Origin: Fluviicola sp.
GTDB taxonomy: Bacteria; Bacteroidota; Bacteroidia; Flavobacteriales_D; Crocinitomicaceae
Length of the DNA stretch: 64,000 nt
Assembly: GCF_039596395.1 (NCBI RefSeq)
Contig: NZ_JBCNJT010000001.1
Coordinates: 1,957,315 to 2,021,314 of the forward strand
Direction: 5' to 3'
Position numbers and translations under genes: made by a program. Below the pieces are notes generated by a model, which saw only the letters and a program-made list of their open reading frames with translations, did not search any database and had not been told where the DNA came from. Shown here piece after piece: positions 1 to 6,589 of the stretch (positions are counted from its first letter, which is position 1; each line of letters begins with the position of its first letter).

Positions 1-395
1 ATTCCATCGTTTATATCGACCAGGATTACTCGCTGATTGACCCTGCCAAGAGCATTTATGAACAGGTGCAGGAATTCAACCGGACTGCTTTGCTGGAACA
101 CGAGGTAAAAATCCGGCTGAACCGTTTTCTTTTCGGGAAAGAAACCTGGGATAAATCGTGCAATGACCTCAGCGGCGGAGAACGCATGCGACTGCTTTTG
201 TGTTGCCTGACGATTTCGAACAGCGCTCCGGATATGCTGATCCTGGACGAACCTACGAATAACCTGGATATTCAGAATACGGAGATTTTGACGGCTGCGA
301 TTAATCAGTATCCCGGCACAATCGTGGTGGTTTCACATGATGAATTTTTCTTAAGTCAAATTGGGATTGAGTTTAAGATTCAATTGGGCAGCTGA
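1..395 (+). CDS. ABC-F family ATPase, C-terminal part (5' end outside window)
   Basis: The reading frame is already open at the left edge (codons begin at position 3) and ends at a TGA at 393-395, so only the last ~130 residues of the second nucleotide-binding domain are present. Visible motifs in order are the ABC signature LSGGERMRL, the Walker B stretch LILDEPTNNLD and the switch histidine in VSHDEFF. The DEPTNNLD form and the lack of membrane segments are typical of ABC-F proteins, soluble ATPases that act on ribosomes (translation factors or antibiotic-protection proteins) rather than transporters. The protein stops soon after the H-loop without the long C-terminal extension some ABC-F members carry. 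Which ABC-F subfamily this is cannot be told from the fragment. Confidence 0.9.
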   Translation, partial: SIVYIDQDYSLIDPAKSIYEQVQEFNRTALLEHEVKIRLNRFLFGKETWDKSCNDLSGGERMRLLLCCLTISNSAPDMLILDEPTNNLDIQNTEILTAAINQYPGTIVVVSHDEFFLSQIGIEFKIQLGS

Positions 396-763
396 AAAAC
401 TTTGTTTATCTAAACGAATTTAGCCAGGGTGTACGCAGGTTAGCCAACGGTGGACACACGATTATTTCCCACAGAGGGGCGCAGGTGAGCGCAGATTTTT
501 TTGAGTAATTGTCCACCTTCGGCGGACAATTTTCTTTTTTCACGCTGATTCTGCAGATTTCGCAGATATTTAATTGCAATAGTGGTCCTCCTGCGGCGGA
601 TACGGTTATTTCCCACAGAAGAGCGCGGAGGAACGCAGATTATTACTGGTCGTATTTGTCCACCTTCGGCGGACACTCTTCCTACAGAGGGGCACGGAAG
701 AGCGCAGGTAGGAATTAACTCCAATTGGAAAAATGGTATTATAATTGCACAAGGCGGATTAAA
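396..763. repeat. Gene-free gap with REP-like hairpins and CACAGAGG-type repeats
   Basis: Two near-identical hairpins lie at 507-531 and 657-675, with the core GTCCACCTTCGGCGGAC; a third degenerate copy is near 585-602. Between them are three copies of a different unit starting TTTCCCACAGA and carrying GAGCGCAG or GAACGCAG, at about 462-497, 606-641 and 677-710. The short reading frames across this stretch change with every repeat copy and have no recognisable protein content, so I read it as repeat DNA. It may also hold the terminator of the ABC-F gene, the first hairpin being followed by a T-rich run at 529-540. Confidence 0.75.
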
Positions 764-1108
764 ATGAAAGCAATGAAAAACCTATTTACATTACTAGTAC
801 TATTTTTAGTTTCCAACGGAGTGAACGCACAACACGTTTATTCGGTGAATTACGAATCACAGGCGGATGTGAAAGTGTTTGTGGTAGACTATGAGTCGCA
901 GGCCGACCTGAAGGTTTACAAGGTCCAATATTCTTCCCAGGCAAGCGGAAATGACGGAAAATGGTTCTTCGTGGATTATGAAAGCCAGGCAAAAAAGTCT
1001 ATCTATTTTGTCAAGTATGAAAGTCAGGCGGATTTGAAGATCTATTTCGTGGATTACGAGAGCCAGGCAGGTTGGATCAATAACAGCAAGAAGCAACTGA
1101 TGTATTAA
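764..1108 (+). CDS. Secreted YESQA-repeat protein, septoil-knot (DUF6150) type
   Basis: This 114-residue protein has a signal peptide (lysine-rich start, hydrophobic core, cleavage near VNA-QH) followed by six short tandem units, each a beta strand ending in a YESQA-like motif: VNYESQAD, VDYESQAD, VQYSSQAS, VDYESQAK, VKYESQAD and VDYESQAG. Repeats of this pattern define DUF6150, which I recall as the family whose small all-beta members were reported to form a deep 7(1) torus ('septoil') protein knot. No catalytic residues are evident and the biological role is unknown to me. The third unit is the most divergent and is followed by a GNDGK insertion. I chose the ATG at 764 because it gives a clean signal peptide; an upstream in-frame TTG at 725 would add a poor N-terminus. 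Confidence 0.78.
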   Translation: MKAMKNLFTLLVLFLVSNGVNAQHVYSVNYESQADVKVFVVDYESQADLKVYKVQYSSQASGNDGKWFFVDYESQAKKSIYFVKYESQADLKIYFVDYESQAGWINNSKKQLMY

Positions 1109-1190
1109 TTGAAAATTGATAATGTTAAATTGAAAAGAAATAAATGCAAAGCATCTTTTCAATTGTCAATTCTCCATTTTCAATTATTTT
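1109..1190. repeat. Nested inverted repeat (ATTGAAAA / TTTTCAAT) after the DUF6150 gene
   Basis: ATTGAAAAT and ATTGAAAAG on the left arm are answered by CTTTTCAAT and ATTTTCAAT on the right arm, so the gap can fold into one long stem. It could act as a transcription terminator or as one of the intergenic palindromes seen elsewhere in the window. Confidence 0.55.
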
Positions 1191-1196
1191 CGCGGT

Positions 1197-2051
1197 ATGT
1201 GGCTAAAGAACCTGGTTAAATACTATTTCAGCAAACGCATACATCGTGACAAACTGCATCCTTCAGTTGGTATTCAGCAGCGCGCTTTGATGCAGCATTA
1301 CCGGCTTGCGCAAAAAAACGGGCAAGTTCCTGCTTTCAATACAACCGGGTTCAAGGTTTTTTCCCAGTTTGAAGAAGACGGGCTTTTATTGTTCCTCTTT
1401 TCACTGATGGGCGAAGGAAGCAAAACATTTATTGAAATCGGTTCAAACGACGGGATCAACAGTAATTGCAGCAACCTGGCTATTCATTTTGGCTGGTCGG
1501 GCCTGTTTTTTGAAGGCGATGCAAAGCTCATTCGCCGCGGGGAGAAGTTTTACTCGAAAATCCCGACTCCCTATCACCCGAAACCGAAGTATACGCAGGC
1601 AATTATCAAACGAGAAAATATTAATGAACTGATTTCAAAAGCCGGTCTTTCCGGGGAAATCGAATTGCTTTCCATTGATATTGACGGCAACGATTACTGG
1701 GTTTGGGATGCACTGACAGTCGTTCAGCCGAAGGTAGTAGTGATCGAAACCCATACCGAATTCGGTTTGGAAGACATTGTAGTTCCCTACGACCCCAATT
1801 ACATGTATCCCGGAAAACACCCGATCTATCACGGTGCAAGCGTCATTGCCATGAACAAGCTTGCCGAAAAGAAGGGTTACCGTTTGGTTGGAGCCAATGA
1901 TTTGGGCATGAACCAGATTTATATTCGAAAAGACCTCCTTTCAGACGAAGTTCCTACCGTTTCCCCCGAATCAACTTTGTGGCATCCGAAAGCCCAGGCG
2001 GATTATGCAAAGTTCCATGAAATTAAAGATTGGGAATACATTAAAGGTTAA
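1197..2051 (+). CDS. FkbM-like SAM-dependent methyltransferase-fold protein
   Basis: The 284-residue protein has a Rossmann-type methyltransferase core. Motif I is TFIEIGSNDGINSN (residues ~79-92), where the glycine-rich loop would hold S-adenosylmethionine, and LLSIDIDGNDYWVW (~158-171) matches the acidic strand-4 motif of FkbM-type proteins. The N-terminal ~70 residues are basic and carry no signal peptide, so it is probably cytoplasmic. FkbM-like enzymes usually O-methylate sugars or other small molecules, but no glycan cluster surrounds this gene and the substrate is unknown. It is followed after 3 bases by a DUF1569 gene and then an O-methyltransferase, suggesting a three-gene operon. 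The fold assignment is firm; calling it a working methyltransferase is less so. Confidence 0.65.
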   Translation: MWLKNLVKYYFSKRIHRDKLHPSVGIQQRALMQHYRLAQKNGQVPAFNTTGFKVFSQFEEDGLLLFLFSLMGEGSKTFIEIGSNDGINSNCSNLAIHFGWSGLFFEGDAKLIRRGEKFYSKIPTPYHPKPKYTQAIIKRENINELISKAGLSGEIELLSIDIDGNDYWVWDALTVVQPKVVVIETHTEFGLEDIVVPYDPNYMYPGKHPIYHGASVIAMNKLAEKKGYRLVGANDLGMNQIYIRKDLLSDEVPTVSPESTLWHPKAQADYAKFHEIKDWEYIKG

Positions 2052-2054
2052 ACT

Positions 2055-2504
2055 ATGGAAACACTTTTTGCAAAACAGACTTTGGATCAAAGTATTGACC
2101 GGATCAACCGGTTACAGCCGGATAAACAGCCGGTTTGGGGAAAAATGAATGCTACGCAAATGCTCGACCATTGCAGTGAAACGATGAAAGTGGTTCGTGG
2201 TCAAAAGCAGATCAAACGTTCTTTTATCAGCTACACCCTGGGGACAATGCTTAAAAAGAATTTCTACAACGATAAACCGTTTCACAAAAACGGTCCCACA
2301 CACCCGGATTTTATTATCACCACCACTTCTGATTTTGAACAAGCAAAACAGCAACTGATAGATCACCTGGTAGCTTTCCAGGAAGGAGGAGTAGAAAAAT
2401 GCACTTCCGAACCTCATGCTTTTTTCGGGAAAATCACCAGGGAACAGTGGGGAATCGGCATGTACAAACACCTGGATCATCACTTACAACAATTCGGAGT
2501 ATAA
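2055..2504 (+). CDS. DUF1569 (DinB-like fold) protein
   Basis: This 149-residue cytoplasmic protein has the layout of DUF1569: an N-terminal helix, the segment WGKMNATQMLDHCSE with a conserved histidine (residues ~28-42), and a C-terminal WGIGMYKHLDHHLQQFGV with further histidines. DUF1569 belongs to the DinB/YfiT-like four-helix bundles, in which three histidines typically bind a metal ion. The histidines at ~39, ~139 and ~143 are good candidates for such a site. No reaction is known for the family. The gene sits 3 bases after the FkbM-like gene and 1 base before the O-methyltransferase, so the three are almost certainly cotranscribed. Confidence 0.75.
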   Translation: METLFAKQTLDQSIDRINRLQPDKQPVWGKMNATQMLDHCSETMKVVRGQKQIKRSFISYTLGTMLKKNFYNDKPFHKNGPTHPDFIITTTSDFEQAKQQLIDHLVAFQEGGVEKCTSEPHAFFGKITREQWGIGMYKHLDHHLQQFGV

Positions 2505-2505
2505 T

Positions 2506-3147
2506 ATGGAATTTATAGACCAGGCACTGGACGATTACTGCTGTGCACATACCTCTGCGGAATCGGCACTTTTGGCTAAACTGAACCGCGATACACACGT
2601 TAACATTCTTCAGCCACGCATGCTGAGCGGGCATTTCCAGGGACGTTTGCTGAGCATGCTCTCAAAAATGATCCGCCCGGAATGCATCCTTGAAATCGGG
2701 ACTTATACCGGCTACTCTGCGCTTTGCATGGCGGAAGGTTTGTCGGAAAACGGGAAGATCATCACCTTGGATATCAATGCGCAACTGGAAGATTTTGTAC
2801 GTTCTTACATTAGCGAAAGCGAATATGCGTCCAAAATCGATTACCGCATTTGCAATGCCATGGAGGAAATCCCAACGATGAACGAACAGTTTGACCTGGT
2901 TTTTATTGATGCGGACAAAATGAACTACATCAATTATTACAATCTTGTTTTTGACAAAGTAAAGCCCGGTGGCTATATTTTTTCAGACAATGTGTTATGG
3001 TCGGGAAAAGTGGTGCAAACCGAAGGAAAAATTGATAAAGACACGCAATTATTGAAGGATTTCAATGCATTGATCCAAAACGATCCGCGGGTAGAGAATA
3101 TTTTACTTCCGATCCGGGACGGGATTATGATCGCCCGGAAAAAGTAA
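2506..3147 (+). CDS. Class I O-methyltransferase (COG4122 type)
   Basis: The protein is 213 residues long. Its SAM-binding motif is LEIGTYTGYSALCMAEGL (about residues 63-80), followed by an acidic residue in ITLDIN and the metal-binding/catalytic region FDLVFIDADKMNYINYY and SDNVLWSGKV. These are the signatures of the catechol/caffeoyl-CoA O-methyltransferase family, Mg-dependent enzymes that methylate hydroxyl groups on small molecules; the natural substrate of most bacterial members is unknown. I chose the ATG at 2506, one base after the stop of the DUF1569 gene, rather than an earlier in-frame start inside that gene, because the length then matches the family and the N-terminus starts with the usual leading helix. 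Confidence 0.88.
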   Translation: MEFIDQALDDYCCAHTSAESALLAKLNRDTHVNILQPRMLSGHFQGRLLSMLSKMIRPECILEIGTYTGYSALCMAEGLSENGKIITLDINAQLEDFVRSYISESEYASKIDYRICNAMEEIPTMNEQFDLVFIDADKMNYINYYNLVFDKVKPGGYIFSDNVLWSGKVVQTEGKIDKDTQLLKDFNALIQNDPRVENILLPIRDGIMIARKK

Positions 3148-3170
3148 CCTTTTTCCAATTATTAATGATG

Positions 3171-3217
3171 TAATTATCAATTATCAAGAAGGAACTTTCC
3201 TTGATCATTGATAATTA
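3171..3217. repeat. AATTATCAA-family inverted repeat
   Basis: AATTATCAATTATCAAG is followed by a CTTGATCATTGATAATT arm, forming a hairpin between two convergent genes. It belongs to a family also found at 6056-6140, 24476-24552 and 48293-48353. It may serve as a shared terminator. Confidence 0.55.
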
Positions 3218-3715
3218 CTGCGGGCGGACTACTGCTTTTTCTTTCTCCAGCTCCACATCGGTTGCTTTGCTTTTGGAAACAAAACGTCCTTCTTTGAACT
3301 CATAGGTCAACAAATCGTATCCGTCGTATAACGTGCTTACTCCTGCATTTTTAAACGGGAGTGCGATTTTCAGAACGCCGGTAAATTCTTTCCCGTTGAT
3401 GAAGAAATCGTGGGTTTCCAGGTTATTCAGGAACTTGCTGTATGCCAGAAACACCTCATCCGTTTCAGTGGTTTTGCGGTTTGCCACGTAATAATGGACA
3501 ATTTTGAATGTATTTTTATTGTCAATTCTCTTTACGATTGCTTTGGTAGTCAGGAACAGCTTCTTTTTCTCGGTGACAATATTATCAGGGCAAATGCTGA
3601 AATAGCTTCTTCCCACCTTTTGTTCGGTGCAACCCGATTGCGCATTCAGGTTATTGGGAACCAGAAAAGTCAGCAGCAAAAGGCCAAAGCTGAACAGGAG
3701 AAATTTCGTTTTCAT
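3215..3715 (-). CDS. Secreted protein of unknown function
   Basis: This 166-residue protein begins with a clear signal peptide (KTKF, a long hydrophobic run, cleavage near LNA-QSG) and has no membrane segment after it, so it is exported to the periplasm or surface. Two cysteines, in GCTEQK and SICPDN, could form a disulphide. The remainder is predicted mixed beta structure (TKAIVKRIDNKNTFKIVHYY and similar) with a charged C-terminus. I do not recognise a family. The ATG at 3715 gives the best signal peptide; one at 3724 is also possible. It stands alone, convergent with the O-methyltransferase gene. Confidence 0.6.
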   Translation of the reverse strand: MKTKFLLFSFGLLLLTFLVPNNLNAQSGCTEQKVGRSYFSICPDNIVTEKKKLFLTTKAIVKRIDNKNTFKIVHYYVANRKTTETDEVFLAYSKFLNNLETHDFFINGKEFTGVLKIALPFKNAGVSTLYDGYDLLTYEFKEGRFVSKSKATDVELEKEKAVVRPQ

Positions 3716-3844
3716 CGGTTTCATTTTTTTAAAAATACGAATTTCCAATTGCGAATTGCGAATCAGGCATTCATCAGTTTCAAATATAATTTGCTAAAGT
3801 GCTTACACTGGAAATAATTATGCCAAAAAGAATTAAAAATACCG

Positions 3845-3912
3845 GAAGTTCAAAGGTGTTCAAAAGGTTCAAGGGGTTTAAACTTTTGAACTCTTAAACT
3901 TTTTGAACTTTC
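3845..3912. repeat. GTTCAAA-family intergenic repeat
   Basis: Several imperfect copies of GTTCAAAAGGTTCAAGG occur on the + strand and then the complementary TTTTGAACTCTTAAAC, giving an inverted repeat. The same words recur at 6485-6589, 29423-29490 and 33430-33478. Confidence 0.6.
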
Positions 3913-4001
3913 TTCGGAAAAACAGTAACCTTTTCGTCGAAATTACGATATAGAGTGTTGGGCATAATTATTGCCTATTCGAACTGTATTTTTAAAAGTA
4001 T

Positions 4002-6050
4002 ATGTGGAAGAACTACTTATTTATTGCAGGAATTTCTCTTGCTTCTATAAACTCATTTTACGCGCAGGAAGAAGATCCTTCTTGTTTAGCTCCTTCTAAA
4101 AAGACCCAAAAGCTCATTGATGCCGGAAAAAATTCCCCGGATCTCCAGTCGGCAGCAGCTAATTTTGCCAAAGCCATGGAATCGGAACCGGATAATGCGG
4201 GTGCGTATTACGAGTTCGGAATGTATGCCTATGAAGCCGGAAGAAAAGCTTACGAGAGCAACCCGAATCCTGCTATGGGAGACCGCAATTTCCAGAAAGC
4301 TGAGGGATTGTTCCAAAAGGCAGCTGAACTGTGCCCCGATTATCATTCCAACATCTATTATTACCTGGGAGTGATCAATTATACCCAGGACGAAAAAGAA
4401 GCCGCCAATGAGTGGTTCAAAAAGTTCATCGCTTTTAAAAACACCGATAACAGCCGCTACGGCGCCGAATATACCAAGCAGCTGGCCGACGTCAAAAAAT
4501 TACTGGCTGACCAAAAGGAAGAAACCGAAATGCTTGCCAAAGAGGTTCCTTTCAACCCGAAAAAGATTCCGAATGTAAGTACGGATAAAGACGATGAGTA
4601 CTTGCCGATGATCTCCCCCGACAACTTATTGATGTTCTATACGCGCAAACAGGACATGAAAAACCTGGGCGACGTGGTTTCCAACATCCAGGAAGTGTAT
4701 ACCTATTCCAGCCGGACAGACGACCACATTGCTTTTGACGGCGGGAAAGCATTCCCAAGACCGTTCAACAAGGGAGATTTCCAGAGCTACGGAGGCGCTA
4801 CGGTTTCTGTCGACAACAAGGAAATGATTATTTGTGCGTGCAAGAAAACGGAAGTGAACGGCCAACCCTACATGAATTGCGACCTGTATTCGACTACTTA
4901 CCAGAAAACAGGACCAAATCCTTCGGACTACCAATGGTCGGAATTGGTGAACCTGGGGCCGAAAATCAACACTCCTGACGGCTGGGAAGCTCAACCTTCG
5001 ATGTCGGCAGACGGAAATACCCTGTTCTATACCGCCAACCGAAGAACTACCAAAGACAACGACGTTTTTGTAGTGAAACGAAATGCCGACGGAACCTGGG
5101 GAGCACCAAGACCTTTTGACGAGATCAATACAGCCGGAAAAGACAAAAGCCCGTTCCTTCACCAGGATAGTGAAACCTTGTATTTTGTTTCACAAGTTTC
5201 CGATGACCGCAAAGGAGTTGGAGGTTTGGACATATTCTACATGCGCGAAGAGAACGGTGTATGGAGCAAGCCAAAAAACATCGGTTACCCGATCAACTCC
5301 AAAGGTGACGAAGTCGGAATTTTCGTATCTACCGACGGGAAACTGGCCTACTTCTCCTCTCAGCAACAAGGAAAATGGGACATTTACGGTTTCGACCTGT
5401 ATGAAGAAGCACGTCCGAAAGCTGTGACGATCATCAAAGGTGATTTGAAAGATCCGGAAGGAAAGCCGGTTGAAAACGCAACAATCGAAGTGGCGTACGA
5501 GAATTCTGAAAAAGTAGAACAGGTTCGCGTAAACGGGAACGACGGGAAGTTTGCCGTTGTAGTGAAAACAGACAAACCGCAGGATATCATGGTTTCCGTG
5601 AAAAAAGACGGAGCGGCTTTCGATTCCAAACTGATCACGAAAGAAGAAATCACCAAGAAAGAGAACCGTTTGAACAACAAACTGGAAGTGAAAGAACTGA
5701 AAGTGGGTGAAGCTTATACGATCAACGACATTCTTTACGACTACAACTCGGATGTTCTTTCCAACAAATCGAAATTCATTTTGCGCGAATTTGCACGCTT
5801 CTTAAAGAGCAACCCAACGATTAAAATCATGATCCAGGGTCACACCGACAGCGATGGTGACGATGCGAAAAACTTAGATCTTTCCGACCGTCGTGCGAAA
5901 GGTGTAAAAAGCTACCTGATCTCGCTGGGTATTGAAGATGATCGCTTGGAAGCAAAAGGATACGGTGAAACGAAACCGAAAGCTGCAAATGATACTCCAG
6001 AGAATAAAGCGAAGAACCGTAGAACGGAGTTTATGATCCAGGGAATGTAA
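4002..6050 (+). CDS. OmpA-family protein with TPR and PD40 propeller (PorE-like)
   Basis: The 682-residue envelope protein has a signal peptide (cleavage near FYA-QEE). Residues ~25-165 are TPR-like helices (AGAYYEFGMYAYEAG, IYYYLGVINYTQ). Residues ~185-470 are PD40/WD40-like propeller blades with motifs such as DEYLPMISPDN, WEAQPSMSADGNTLFYT and VGGLDIFYM. A carboxypeptidase-regulatory-like beta domain follows (~478-560), then an OmpA C-terminal domain with IQGHTDSDGDD and LSDRRAKGVKSYL, the peptidoglycan-binding residues. This order (TPR, propeller, CRD, OmpA) is that of PorE of the T9SS, thought to tether the secretion machinery to peptidoglycan. It has a paralogue on the opposite strand at 6590-8674. 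Whether it is the true PorE or a relative serving the neighbouring type B locus is not decidable here. Confidence 0.82.
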   Translation: MWKNYLFIAGISLASINSFYAQEEDPSCLAPSKKTQKLIDAGKNSPDLQSAAANFAKAMESEPDNAGAYYEFGMYAYEAGRKAYESNPNPAMGDRNFQKAEGLFQKAAELCPDYHSNIYYYLGVINYTQDEKEAANEWFKKFIAFKNTDNSRYGAEYTKQLADVKKLLADQKEETEMLAKEVPFNPKKIPNVSTDKDDEYLPMISPDNLLMFYTRKQDMKNLGDVVSNIQEVYTYSSRTDDHIAFDGGKAFPRPFNKGDFQSYGGATVSVDNKEMIICACKKTEVNGQPYMNCDLYSTTYQKTGPNPSDYQWSELVNLGPKINTPDGWEAQPSMSADGNTLFYTANRRTTKDNDVFVVKRNADGTWGAPRPFDEINTAGKDKSPFLHQDSETLYFVSQVSDDRKGVGGLDIFYMREENGVWSKPKNIGYPINSKGDEVGIFVSTDGKLAYFSSQQQGKWDIYGFDLYEEARPKAVTIIKGDLKDPEGKPVENATIEVAYENSEKVEQVRVNGNDGKFAVVVKTDKPQDIMVSVKKDGAAFDSKLITKEEITKKENRLNNKLEVKELKVGEAYTINDILYDYNSDVLSNKSKFILREFARFLKSNPTIKIMIQGHTDSDGDDAKNLDLSDRRAKGVKSYLISLGIEDDRLEAKGYGETKPKAANDTPENKAKNRRTEFMIQGM

Positions 6051-6055
6051 TCCGA

Positions 6056-6140
6056 ATTATCAATTATCAGGGTTTTAATTATCAAGGGGAATTCTATAAA
6101 GGAGAACCTCTTGATAATTCATTAAGCTTTGATAATTAAG
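6056..6140. repeat. AATTATCAA-family repeats
   Basis: Four or more copies of AATTATCA or its complement TGATAATT lie between the OmpA-like gene and the rhodanese gene. They can pair with each other and probably act in transcription termination or mRNA stability. Confidence 0.5.
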
Positions 6141-6154
6141 TCCTAAATTGGTAC

Positions 6155-6484
6155 ATGAAAACAATTTTTCTCTTTTCACTAATAACTACGGCTATTTCCT
6201 GTAATCAAAAAGCGACGAATGGAAAAACATTGGTTGTAGACGTGCGCAGCAAAGAGATTTGGAAACAAGGCCATGCATGTAACGGAGTGAACATTCCACT
6301 TCCGGAACTGGAAAAACACAAAGCCGAAATACTGAACTACGATACCGTGATCTTTGTTTGTGAAACCGGGCAAAGCGCGCAGCAGGCCACTTCTTATATG
6401 AATGCGCAAAAGGAGAATGAGAAACACATTGAGACGGTGTTTAAAAACGGGATTTCGTGGACCAACTATCAAACTTGTCCTTAA
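6155..6484 (+). CDS. Rhodanese-domain lipoprotein
   Basis: This 109-residue protein has a lipoprotein-like signal (ITTAISC, cysteine at residue 16) followed by one short rhodanese domain: VDVRSKEIWKQGHACNGVNIP (start of the fold) and the active-site loop VCETGQSAQQA, in which the catalytic cysteine sits at ~70. Rhodanese domains carry sulfur as a cysteine persulfide. A single exported copy of this size is common in Bacteroidota, with the acceptor unknown. It stands alone, between repeat-rich gaps, convergent with the long minus-strand T9SS operon. Confidence 0.82.
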   Translation: MKTIFLFSLITTAISCNQKATNGKTLVVDVRSKEIWKQGHACNGVNIPLPELEKHKAEILNYDTVIFVCETGQSAQQATSYMNAQKENEKHIETVFKNGISWTNYQTCP

Positions 6485-6589
6485 CAAGTTTGATAGTTCA
6501 ATAGTTCAAAAAGTTCCAAATGTTTAATGGGTTCAAGGAATTCAAAAGATTAAATGAGTTTGAACTCTTGAACTTTCCTTTGAACTTTT
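6485..6589. repeat. GTTCAAA-family intergenic repeat
   Basis: The gap between two convergent genes holds AGTTTGATAGTTCAATAGTTCAAA-like words followed by complementary TTTGAACTC / TTGAACTTT words, again an inverted arrangement able to form a long stem. It probably separates the rhodanese gene from the end of the T9SS operon. Confidence 0.55.

Noticed and set aside
440-724. Minus-strand frame of 94 residues
   Set aside because: It is made of the intergenic repeat units and has no protein-like composition.
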